This document shows, piece after piece, positions 26,005 to 35,534 of a stretch of 64,000 nt of DNA. Each line of letters opens with the position of its first letter. Within the stretch, counting starts at the first letter, position 1. The position numbers were made by a program, and so were the translations under genes. The notes beneath the pieces are model-generated. The model was not told the origin of the DNA. It ran no database searches and was given only the letters and a program-made list of their open reading frames with translations. Origin of the DNA: Durusdinium trenchii (taxonomy: Eukaryota; Sar; Dinophyceae; Suessiales; Symbiodiniaceae); the NCBI GenBank assembly GCA_963970005.1, contig CAXAMN010005280.1, forward strand, positions 51,025 through 115,024, in the 5' to 3' direction.

Positions 26005-27039
26005 TCAGGAAAAAAGAAGTGAAAGCTGAGCCCCACACACCAAGTCAAAAGATCTCAATGCAAATTGCCCCAGCTTTGCAAGTCCATGAAAAACACTCCA
26101 AGTTGTGGCACCTCTCAAGACTTCGGAGGTGTAGGATCGCATTACCCACAGGGCAAGGTTGCTGAAGCGCTCGAACAAGGAAGGGTTTGACATAAGAGAC
26201 AGCATCGCCGCTGCAATAGCAAACGCTGCAGACCCAGCAGGGCACGCTTGAACAAAGGCAGTGGAAAACTCCCGAGGATCCTTCATGGCCGCAGACACAA
26301 CACCATCGAGACCTCGCAAAAACTTCAGACCTTCAATGTCACGTCCTGAAGCGTATGGAACATGGCGCCGTAGGAGATCCCGAATGCGATCTGCGGTGTA
26401 GCCCGAAACGGATGCACCTGAGCAAGTCTGAGAATGCTGCGGCAACTGGTAATGCTTAACCTGTATCTTGGGTAGGTATATATGAAGCAGCGCAAACGAA
26501 GACCACTCTGTGGCTGCTGTGACATGCAAGGGTGCCAAGTCCAAAAGAACAGCAAGGTCTCGCGACAGCAGTTCCACCAACGACTGCTGTCTCAAATCAG
26601 CTAGAAACCGGTCGTAAGGAGACTTGAGAAGGCTCTCAAAGGCGGTCGTGTCCAGCTCAGAAAGCTCCTGCCGAATGAAGGCCATGCATGTGGCAAAGAT
26701 CGAAGCTGTTACTGCTCCAAAAGGACACTCGTTCAAAGCGGCGGGAAAGCGCCACAAGATCACTGCAGAAAACTCCAAAAGCTCCATTTGCACATCCAAA
26801 AGCACCTTGTCAGAAAGCAGTGCATCTTCTCTTTTCATCGACATAGTCCTTTCTTCCAGCACATATCTTGAAAGATCTCCAAATCGTTGTCGCAAAACGC
26901 CCCAATTAACCACGGGATTTGAAATTGCACGGCGGCACTCGTAATCGTCGATTTCGACGTCTGGAAGCCAGGCAGGTGCCCCACAAACTGGCGAGAGCCG
27001 AAGGATCCAATATGCAGGGGTCAAAGCAGCCAAAAGCAT
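26005..27039 (-). CDS. Hypothetical protein with N-terminal hydrophobic segment
   Basis: About 344 codons; the open frame extends to a TTG at 27048 but the first ATG is at about 27039. The N-terminus (MLLAALTPAYWILRLSPVCG) could be a signal peptide ending near GAPAW. The remainder is all-helical, Leu/Ala-rich, without transmembrane runs or a motif I recognise; a GYTADRIRDLLRRH segment and two hydrophobic helices near residues 290-320 stand out. No retroelement features, so a host gene or single large exon is the best guess. Confidence 0.45.
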   Translation of the reverse strand: MLLAALTPAYWILRLSPVCGAPAWLPDVEIDDYECRRAISNPVVNWGVLRQRFGDLSRYVLEERTMSMKREDALLSDKVLLDVQMELLEFSAVILWRFPAALNECPFGAVTASIFATCMAFIRQELSELDTTAFESLLKSPYDRFLADLRQQSLVELLSRDLAVLLDLAPLHVTAATEWSSFALLHIYLPKIQVKHYQLPQHSQTCSGASVSGYTADRIRDLLRRHVPYASGRDIEGLKFLRGLDGVVSAAMKDPREFSTAFVQACPAGSAAFAIAAAMLSLMSNPSLFERFSNLALWVMRSYTSEVLRGATTWSVFHGLAKLGQFALRSFDLVCGAQLSLLFS

Positions 27040-27099
27040 GCTTGCCAAGAAGCATGTCGCAAGCTTCTCAAAGTGAAATCACCCTAGTCTTATGCCTGC

Positions 27100-27885
27100 G
27101 CTGCTGAATATACCCAAATCTAAAATAAAAAATGGAGAACGATGGAACAATATGGAACATGTCACCGAGTACACTTGGCCGGCTCACCTAATGCTTAGCC
27201 AATGATCGATACCTGGGTTGAGTCTTGGAGCATCAGGGCTTGCGTGCTTGCTTGCTTGTCTTGCTGCACCAAGTCTGCACTGAAACCGCATCACTTGAAC
27301 TGGCGCAAAGAAGTGCACACAAGTATCTAAAGCTTTAAGCAACCGCCCTGAACAAGCCTTCCACATCCTCCACTAGCTTTTTCTTTGGCTAGGCGGACAC
27401 TAGTAAGTCAGGCTTCCTGCATGGAACTCCAAATAGGCTCTATTTCTTTTCCTTTGTCCTCAGCTCAGCTGCCCCAAAGACTACAACCAAACTTCCACGA
27501 CAACACACATATATATATATATAAATATACAATAGCAGCACTGCTAGCAGCAGTCTGAGCCTCTGACAATTCTAGATTGAATGTTCCACCAGGCTTGCCA
27601 TTGAAAGAGACAAAGCCTCAGCAAAACCGCAGCAACTGTATGCACAGCAAGTTGCTGCCCAAAGAAAACGTATCTTGTTGCATTCAGGAACCGTAGATCA
27701 AGTTCTTTGCATCTGATTGAAAATCGCCGTCAAAGTCCAATGTCTCATCCCTCAAGCGAAGTCGTCGCCCCGTGAAAATTCCTTTGAAGGACTTCTCCTC
27801 AGGACAGTTGTGAGAACATATTGAAATGCTTATACTATATAAAGGCGGCTTTTAGTTCTCATTCTCTTGCCTCTTGCTAGTTGCA
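27100..27885. other. No gene seen
   Basis: Contains a (TA)n tract near 27507-27522. Only short ORFs without domains. Confidence 0.5.
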
Positions 27886-27890
27886 GTTAA

Positions 27891-28142
27891 TTAATCTGAA
27901 GTGCTAGGTAGTCTGGAGATTCGGCGCGCAAATAAGTCAAAAACTCCTGCAGGGAGAGATGCAAGCGCACACTGCCAACCAAACATGGTTAAAAGTGCAG
28001 ATTTCATACACAATGATGCGCAAATGTGTGTGAGCTCCTCCCTGGTCATACCCTTTGAAGCATCCGTGCAGCTCTCAGCAAACTCGCTTTCAGATGGGAA
28101 ACCTTCAACATCAGCCACCTCGTCAAACAGTTTGCGGCGCAT
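27891..28142 (-). CDS. Hypothetical ORF, possible exon
   Basis: 83 codons (EVADVEGFPSESEFAESC...) in the same reading phase as the larger ORF at 28182-28937, separated from it by a stop and about 40 bp. Could be a later exon if splicing removes the stop region. Confidence 0.3.
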   Translation of the reverse strand: MRRKLFDEVADVEGFPSESEFAESCTDASKGMTREELTHICASLCMKSALLTMFGWQCALASLPAGVFDLFARRISRLPSTSD

Positions 28143-28181
28143 ACCTCAAGACCTTCAAACACCAAATAACCTTCAACAAAC

Positions 28182-28937
28182 CTAGCTGCTAGTAGCAAGG
28201 TGCCTTACTAGTAGTAACTTTGGGTGTGACACCCCTCCCAAATACCAGGCCTGCTTGAAGAACAATCTCAGCATGGGCAAGGTCAAGTGCTGACAGTCAG
28301 CCTCTGATGGCATCGGAGTTTCAAAATTTCTCCAGCCTTCATTGAACTTGTGAAATGTATAGGCTGCCATATCATTGTCCTTCTGCTCGCCAGACTGAAA
28401 CGCAATGGGGTAGTCCTGTTCAAGCTTCATTGTTTCATCAAAATCTCCCCTCTTGGAGATCATGGTTCCTTCAGACTCAGATACTGCCTCCAAAGTCAAA
28501 TCCAGCTGCTCTCCGTCAAACAATTCGGGATGCTGGAAATAACCAACAAATTTGTCACCCGCAACGATATGATTCAAATGCCACGGAGGCTGAAGTTTCT
28601 GTTGTTCCAATTCGTCAGCTTTTTTGTCCAAACCAAGTTTCTTCAAGTACAGCCTCTTTCTCTCGTTAGGTTCTGAGAAGCCTCCAGCCTCTTGACGTTT
28701 CACGAGGCGAAGCTGCTGCCGGATCCACGCTTGAAGCTTCACATTCAATTTCGGGTCCCGTCGCAAAATCGGCTTGTAAGCTGATAGAGCCACTGGATTC
28801 TCACGGCCGCAGCTGAACCAGTTGTTGCCAACAAACCCTTCTGAATTGTTCAATCCGTGTCGCAGCAAATGGCATGCCACAGCAAATGCCATTGAACATG
28901 GCAACAGTTTCAGCCGCATCCTTGCAGTGGCCACCAT
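28182..28937 (-). CDS. Hypothetical protein
   Basis: About 251 codons from the ATG near 28937 (the frame opens at a GTG, 28955). N-terminal hydrophobic helix, then a basic region (KLNVKLQAWIRQQLRLVKRQ), a PPWHLNHIVAGDKFVGYF strand-like segment and an acidic middle. I do not recognise a family and see no transposon motif. Confidence 0.4.
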   Translation of the reverse strand: MVATARMRLKLLPCSMAFAVACHLLRHGLNNSEGFVGNNWFSCGRENPVALSAYKPILRRDPKLNVKLQAWIRQQLRLVKRQEAGGFSEPNERKRLYLKKLGLDKKADELEQQKLQPPWHLNHIVAGDKFVGYFQHPELFDGEQLDLTLEAVSESEGTMISKRGDFDETMKLEQDYPIAFQSGEQKDNDMAAYTFHKFNEGWRNFETPMPSEADCQHLTLPMLRLFFKQAWYLGGVSHPKLLLVRHLATSS

Positions 28938-28989
28938 GGTCAGAAGCCAATGCACATTCTGACAAGCATTGTTCTCGAGGCTGCAACAG

Positions 28990-29880
28990 CAACTGAGACT
29001 TTACACTGTACTAATGCACTGAATTGAACCACATGGAGTGCAAACGGCACCGCCTTGTTTTCATGCGGCAACTCTGGTCTCAAGTCCCTTGACCTCTATA
29101 TAAAACCACCAACCTGCACGTATCTGCACGTGAGAGAAGGAAACTTGGGGCATCATGCGGCATGAGGAAACTTGCTAAGCAATGTCAAAGGTCACACGGA
29201 GGTGTGATAGGCATCAAATGGCATCAAGCATGGAAAGAGTCTAGAGTGGACATGAACATTGCGGATACCATTGTCTGGAGTCTGGAACTCATTTGGGCAA
29301 TCATCGAGACCAAGGCACAACCAAAGTCGCAGAGCATAATAAATCCACAGCGCAAGAGCAAAGGCTGGGGATGGGGAGACGCCAAAAATCAGGCAAGGAG
29401 TGTCGACCTCCTGCCATTTCTTGCAAGGAGATTGAAAGGGGCCTGTGCTTGGTGGGCCTGTTTAAGCAGTACTCAGTACCAGCTTGCTGTGGCAAATCAT
29501 GCCAGCGCATGTAACAACATTCACGCAACATGCGCAATCTGCGGGACCAACGACGGCGACGACGGACAGAATGCCAAACATTTGCAGTAAAAACAAACTA
29601 TATAATATAGCTATTACATACCCTATATATCTATCTATCTATGTACACTGTGGTATGTCCGTTTAGGAAAACTGAAAGCTAATTGTTTGCGCGCAATTTT
29701 CAAAATGTTTGCCATAACTTGGTATGCCTCTGTGGGCCTTCCAAGTTTCCAGCCATGGGGCACCTAACCCTTTTACCGAACCCTTGTCCTTCTTTCCCTT
29801 GACGTTTCTCCTCATTTCCCTCCAAGGCGCACAACCTGCACGTGTGATTTGTGTATAGACCCTGAAGTTCGGGGCCTAAT
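28990..29880. other. No convincing gene
   Basis: A plus-strand ORF at 29162-29590 (142 codons) has no recognisable domain and is opposed by equally long minus-strand ORFs. A short ATCT microsatellite lies near 29622-29641. Confidence 0.45.
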
Positions 29881-29889
29881 AAAGATCTG

Positions 29890-30012
29890 ATTCCGCCAGC
29901 CGCCGAATATTTTTGGTGGCTGATTCTGCTAGCCGCCGGATACTTTTTGCGTGTGCTTCCGCCAGCCGCCGGACACCAACCGCCGGATACTTTGGTGGCC
30001 GCCGGATACTTT
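29890..30012. repeat. GCCGCCGGATAC-type minisatellite
   Basis: At least five imperfect units built on ccgccagccgccggatact, some followed by ttggtgg or ttttgcgtg. Unit spacing is irregular (about 20-45 bp). Confidence 0.6.
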
Positions 30013-30330
30013 GATTCTAATGTGGTTCTCTGGTTAATAAACGCCTCCAGAACAATATGAATAATGTCAACCCTGCACTGATTAATGAAGGCCCCCAAAA
30101 TAATGCTTTTGGGAGGAGAACTGTTTTGGGGCAAATTTTTGTTGCTGTTGTTTGTTGATTTTTGTTCCTCTGGTTTAGTAATTTTGCAAATCACGTCCAT
30201 CAAACATTGGAGAATTCCATTGGGATTTGGTGATGTTGAAGGTCTTTGGGTGGAGATTTCTAGTGTATATATATATATGTTTTTTAATTTAGATTTCCAT
30301 TGAACTTTGGTGATTTTGAAGGGCTGTTGA

Positions 30331-30500
30331 TCAAGTCTATTGTTTTTCATTAACTCGGTCAATCTCTAAGTCTTCCATAAGTTTCCAAAGTATGCGCGCA
30401 TTTCTTTGTGCAAACATCCTTATTCAAGAACATTGAGAGCCAACAAGAATCATGCCAACAAAGGGGTAGTCCAGCAAGCAAGTTTCTGACATTATTTTGG
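30331..30500. repeat. Dispersed repeat, copy A
   Basis: Shares the ordered landmarks gtcttccataagtttccaaa, gtatgcgcgca, attcaagaacattg and gtccagcaagcaagtttct with 32030-32190. By eye identity is about 70-75%. The two copies bracket the 30.6-31.9 kb repeat block. Confidence 0.65.
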
Positions 30501-30628
30501 GGGCCCTAAAATTATTCCGGCAAGAGACCCCAAACAGTGTGTGTGAGGCCTAGACTTAGAGGTGTAGCAGCAGAAAGTCCAGACACCTAGACGCCTTGCG
30601 GTCCAAAGAGATCGTGGTGACGGTGGCA

Positions 30629-30675
30629 GCAGTGAGTGTGAGTGTGAGTGCGAGTGAAGAGTCAGAGTCAGAGTC

Positions 30676-30710
<35 letters not shown>

Positions 30711-31350
30711 GAGTGAGTGAGTGAGTGAGCGAGAGAGAGAGAGAGTGTGAGTGTGGGTGTGTGAGTGTGAGTGAGCGTGAGAGTGCAAGTGTGTGAGAGT
30801 GCAAGTGAGAGTGAGATAGTGAGTGAGAGTGAGATAGTGAGTGAGAGAGTGGGAGTGGGAGTGAGGGTGAGAGTGAAAGAGTGAGTGTGAGTGAGAGTGA
30901 GTCAGGGTGAGAGTGAGAGTGAGAGTGAGAGGGTGTGAGTGTGAGTGTGAGTGAGAGTGAGAGTGCAAGTGAGAGTGAGAGTGCAAGTGAGAGTGAGATA
31001 GTGAGTGAGAGTGAGATAGTGAGTGAGAGGGTGAGAGTGGGAGTGGGAGTGAGGGTGAGAGTGAAAGAGTGATATTAATTTAATTAATGTGAGTGAGTGA
31101 GTGAGTGAGTGTGTCTGTGTGAGTGTGAGTGAGAGTAGGAGAGTGGGAGGGTGAGAGTGGGGTGAATGTGAGTGTGGGTGAGAGATAGTGCGAGTGAGTG
31201 AGGGTGAGAGAGTGAGTGAGTGTGAGTGTGTGAGTGTGAGTGTGAGGGTGAGTGTGGGACTGAGTTTGAATGTGACAGTGAGAGCGAGTGAGTGAGTGTG
31301 AGTGTGAGTGTGAGTGTGAGCGTGTGTGAGTGTGAGTGTGACTGAGAGCA
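30629..31350. repeat. GAGTGA/GTGAGT simple-repeat tract
   Basis: About 720 bp of gagtga, gtgagt and gtgtga permutations, interrupted once near 31070-31088 by a TTAATT-rich spacer. It generates spurious His/Ser/Leu/Thr ORFs on the minus strand. Confidence 0.9.
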
Positions 31351-31376
31351 AGAGGCGGGAGGTGAGCATCTGACCA

Positions 31377-31620
31377 CAAAGTGCTTCGCCTGCCACGAAA
31401 TCTGCACTGCGAGGTTCACAAAGTGCTGTGCCTGCCACGAAATCTGCACTGCGAGGTTCACAAAGTGCTGCGCCTGCCTCAAAATCTGCACTTCGAGGTC
31501 CACAAAGTGCCGCGGCTGCCACGAAATCTGCACGCCTGTCACGAAATCAGAGCTCATCGAAGATCACCACCATGTCCAAAGTGCTGCGCCTGCCACGAAA
31601 TCATCATTTCGAAGTAAAGC
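31377..31620. repeat. 42-bp satellite, locus A (about 5 units)
   Basis: Units follow cacaaagtgctgcgcctgcc then acgaaatctgcactgcgaggtt. Because 42 is divisible by three the frame stays open (HKVL.LPRNLH.EV), but this is a satellite, not a gene. The same unit, reverse-complemented, forms a ten-copy array at 59345-59760. Confidence 0.85.
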
Positions 31621-31962
31621 CGCTCCGATCCCGTGCGCCTGTCACAAAAAGTCAACTTTGGACCACGAAAACAGGAGGTTTCCCTTGCGCCTGCCATGAA
31701 AAGTGACTACCATGTCCGAAAATGCGCACGGCACCACAACGAGAGCGCAGTCGCGACAAGCACCGCGCCCACGCAGATTTCGCGAGCCTGCGCAGCCGAA
31801 ATGCACGTTGACGATTTCGAGAAACATGAATGTACTGTAAATAGCAGCGAACTAGCCACACACGCCCACGCGACACAGCGATCTAACACAGGTGCTTAAC
31901 CACTACCGTAAGAACCCCTAAGTGTGTCCACACTGTTTGGGGAATAATGTCTAGACATGTGG

Positions 31963-32290
31963 AGTTTCTTGGATTGCAGCTTTCCTGAAACTGATCTTCA
32001 TTCTTTTTGCTTTTTTTCTTTGGTCAAGCCTTTTACTTTTCATTATATAGATCTTTTAATCCTTAAGTCTTCCAAAAGTTCCCAAAGTATGTGCGCACTG
32101 TCTTTACAAAAATCATTATTCAGAAACATTGAAAAATAACAAAAAGTCATTCGGTCCAGCAAGCAAGTTTCTTGGATAAAACAATATTTTGGGCTGATTC
32201 TTAGGTTGCAGCTTTCCTGAAGCTAATCTTCATTCTGTTTGATATCTTTTCCTTGTGATCAAGTCTTCTACTTTTCAAAAAACCATTGAT
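31963..32290. repeat. Dispersed repeat, copies B and partial C
   Basis: ttggattgcagctttcctga at about 31970 recurs as taggttgcagctttcctgaa at about 32203, each followed by ctgatcttcattct-like and gtcaag...cttttac text. Copy B continues through the landmarks shared with 30331-30500; copy C ends near 32290. Confidence 0.6.
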
Positions 32291-32479
32291 CACGCAGATT
32301 TTCATGGAACAACTTTTGGAGGTTTCTATTTTTGGTTTCTTGATTCCCTTCATTTTTAATATTGCAGATGTCTTCAACCTTAGGCGTTTGATTTCTTTCA
32401 TGCTAACTGCACATGTCTTCAGTCTTGGTTCCTTTCGTTTTGTTTTTGCCAGAGTAGCTCCAGAGGTAGCCGAGTAAAG

Positions 32480-34050
32480 ATTCCTTTTGCTTATTGGCGT
32501 TCTATTGTAATTATGTTAATACTATTCTAGGGGCTCCAACTGTTCAGGAGGGGGGGTGATTAACGCAGGTACCACATTAGGTGGCTGGCTGGCTGGCGGC
32601 GCAATGGCATGCGCCTCCAATTCAGCATGCGCTGCAGCAGCAGCAGCAGGCAGCAATAATTTGCGTAGAGTTGTGTTAGTTGCGCGCCACCCAGAAGTGT
32701 CAGAGCTCATTCTTTTCAACGAGGAGTGGGCCTCTTAACCACATGTTTGAGCCTCAGTCATCGTACTTGTGAAGGAGGATAACCTCGAAACGATTCAGAA
32801 ACGATTCAACACGATTAGTCCTCTACAGGTTGTTTTAACAAGTCTTGCCACAAAGCCGTCCGCCTCCGTTCTGAAATTGTGACAGTGAACCCACTTGTCA
32901 CTTGAACCCATGAACAGGCTGGTGCTGATGGTTGCATCTAAGGCACTTTAGCAAACCACACAGACCACATTGATGTTTAAAAGCGTCAAAACATTGCAAT
33001 TACTGAAAAATATCTTGCAAGACGTTTGCCAAAAGCTGAAGAATGATGGGATCTCGTGCGGCAGCAGTTTTAAAGCAATTCTTTGCGGTTTTGGGAGGCA
33101 AATGCTTCAAAAGCTTCGCAAAGCACTGCCATATTTGCACAAGTACCTCGCAGAATCTCTATAAATGGATGCTGGATTTGCAAGGTGTTCGCCGCACTCA
33201 ACCTACCCTTGGTTGCTCGTGTGCTGGGAGCCGAGAAGAAGAAATGGACGGAAGAACCTCAGTGACTCAGAAGCATGATTGCAATCGAGACATTTTTAGA
33301 GTGGCACTTTGCACATCCTGGTGTTTTGCGGAGTTGACTTTGACCCGAGCAATGAAAGCAATGGCTTGCTGGCTGAGCCCCATTGCAGTTTCGCAATGGC
33401 ACTGCTAAAGCAAAAGCCACAAGAACTCGCTGAGTCAGCAAGCAAATTGCCAAAGGTGACTGTTTGCACTTGATGGCGCAATATAACTCACTGAATTAAG
33501 CGCGGTGAAATTGCAGCGGGACCAGTTTCACTGGTCACGCTTGAAACATTCAACCAGTATTAACTGATAACGAAGACTCACTCGGGATACGGGTACCCTT
33601 CAGGAGCAGTTGCAAACTCAATGTCCCAGTCCACTGGCACTGGCTTCATCAATGCCTGAAACATAAACCACCAGCTTCGCGTTTTCTGTTTGGCACCTTT
33701 CGCAGTTCATATTGAGATGCGTTGAATAAATTATGTTTTCGACCTGGTTCCACTCATGGCTTGGCGACTCGGTCATTGCTTGGGTGTAGCAAGCGTGTTG
33801 CACTGCGTGATGCATACCCCGAGCAGAGCATGCTGGAGAATTCCGTCGCAGCAACCTTGGCAGTCAAGAGAGCGAAATGACGCCCTACCAATGAGTAGGC
33901 ATGAGTAAGGCCAAAGTAGAGCTACCAATCTCTACTGAGAGCACCACGCCAGAAAAAGCAGCACAGCGCCAGCGACGGACAAAAGTGCCAAGCTCCTTTA
34001 TTGTTGTTACGGGCGCACAGGATCGAGGCCAAAGGTTGAACAAATATTTC
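32480..34050. other. No gene seen
   Basis: Short ORFs only. A small GCA/CAG run near 32632-32650 accounts for the Ala-rich ORF on one strand and matching text on the other. Confidence 0.5.
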
Positions 34051-34098
34051 AATTCACAATGATAGATTCAAAAATGGTATACAGTAAATCGGACAGAT

Positions 34099-34222
34099 AT
34101 ATATATATATGGTACCCCCCAAAAAAAAACCTATGTTCACCTCACTTTTGCTGGTATTTGCATTATTTTGTGTCTATTTTTGGCGGCCTTTTGGGCCTTA
34201 GTTTTTGGGGTACCATATATAT
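34099..34222. mobile_element. MITE-like hairpin with ATATATGGTACCCC termini
   Basis: Left arm atatatatggtaccccccaa with a following A-run (34099-34130) is matched by a right arm gtttttggggtaccatatat (34201-34222) in inverted orientation. The arms enclose about 70 bp with no coding capacity. TA dinucleotides on the outer side could be target duplications. It may equally be a chance hairpin at a TA tract; one copy cannot settle it. Confidence 0.45.
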
Positions 34223-34264
34223 TTTTTGCGCGCGTAGGTTGCATGACTTGTTTGTCCACTTTGG

Positions 34265-34640
34265 AGGGAATGCATTCAGAATGCATTCAATGCATTCAGA
34301 ATGCATTCTTGGTCAAAACCAAGATCCAAGATTCCCACAAGACTCCTGGCTAAAATCTTAGATAAACCAAGATCCAAGATTCCCACAAGACTCCTGGCTA
34401 AAATCTTGGATAAACCAAGATCCAAGATCCAAGATTCCCACAAGACCCCTGGCCAAAATCTTGGATTGATACAGTGATAAAGGATGTTCCCAAATCCAAG
34501 GTTTTCCACAAGACTTCTGTCTTGGACCTTGGTTTTGGGCAGGATGTTCCCAAATCCAACATTTTCCACAAGACTTCTGTGCAAATCTTGGATTTTGGAT
34601 CTTGGTTTTGGGCAGGAATGCATTCTCTGGCATTCTCTGG
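34265..34640. repeat. Tandem repeat with CCAAGATCCAAGATTCCCAC units and GAATGCATTC palindromes
   Basis: Begins and ends with copies of the palindrome gaatgcattc (34268 onward and near 34616). Between them are two directly repeated segments around ccaagattcccacaagactc (about 34327, 34375, 34433), then two related units gatgttcccaaatccaa...ttttccacaagacttctgt (34483, 34546). The second half is the approximate inverse of the first (ccaagatccaag versus cttggatcttgg), so the block could fold on itself. Confidence 0.65.
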
Positions 34641-34907
34641 TAATGACAAAATTGCACTATCATTCTGAGGAATTATCACTTACAATATCTCCCTGTGAGC
34701 GCGAAAGGCTCAAAACACTAATCTGGTCTTGTTCCTCCGGGCCCATGGCGATGCACATTTCGGGCACAGTGCAGTGGACCAACGGGCAGGCGCCGGTCAA
34801 ACCAAAAAACTAAACGCAACATAAATCTGTTTCAACGCAGCTGCTCCTCATGCAACCCTCACAAATTGGTGCTCTCAACCTTTCGTTTCCGTGTCTGTCA
34901 GGTCACT

Positions 34908-35534
34908 ATGACGCGACCGGCCACGAGCACCGTCTTGGAGAAAGTGTCGTCCGGCACTTGGGCCGCTCACCCTACCCGCTTGCCCTTGCAGAAGAAATGG
35001 ATCCCCAACGCGCTGAGCACCATTCAACGGCAACTCTTGCTCAAGCCGGGGGCCACAGGAGACTGGACAGATGAAGCTCAGCAGCGCTTCGAGGCGTTAC
35101 TGACCAAGCCTATATTGAACAAGGCTCCTGCTACCCTAGCAATCCAAGACATTCAGCAAGGGCAGTCTTCCGCAAGCTCCTCCGCGCCCAAGGCTCGCGT
35201 CCTGGCCCTCAAGGATAAGAAGAGTTCTTCTTCAAGCTCCTCTTCGTCAAGTTCATCTTCGATGGAGTCCGGTGATGAAGGCCCGGAGGCGAACCGGTTG
35301 AAGGCGGAGGTGAAGAAAAAGACGCAAGAGTTCGAGGGGTTGAAGGCGGAGGTGGACAAAAAGACGCAAGAGTTCGAGGCAATTTTCGACGCCCTTCACG
35401 CCACTCAGGCAGAGCTGGCCGAAGCCGAGGAAATCATCAAAGGCAAGAATGCTGAGATTGCTTACCTCCAACAAGAGATTGAACACCTCCGCGCCCAGGT
35501 AGAGGAGTCGGATGAAGAAATGACATCGGATTGA
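34908..35534 (+). CDS. Hypothetical coiled-coil protein
   Basis: 209 codons from ATG 34908 (MTRPATSTVLEKVSSGTW); an upstream in-frame start at 34866 is possible. It has a short folded-looking N-terminus with Trp residues and a serine homopolymer (about 13 Ser near 35223-35260). A charged coiled coil follows with a duplicated LKAEVKKKTQEFEG / LKAEVDKKTQEFEA unit and a final heptad-rich EIIKGKNAEIAYLQQEIEHL. No family recognised. The low-complexity linker and clean frame suggest a real gene or exon. Confidence 0.5.
   Translation: MTRPATSTVLEKVSSGTWAAHPTRLPLQKKWIPNALSTIQRQLLLKPGATGDWTDEAQQRFEALLTKPILNKAPATLAIQDIQQGQSSASSSAPKARVLALKDKKSSSSSSSSSSSSSMESGDEGPEANRLKAEVKKKTQEFEGLKAEVDKKTQEFEAIFDALHATQAELAEAEEIIKGKNAEIAYLQQEIEHLRAQVEESDEEMTSD

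Noticed and set aside
30492-31557. Long minus-strand ORFs rich in His-Ser-Leu-Thr
   Set aside because: They are translations of the GAGTGA simple repeat, open in several frames at once.
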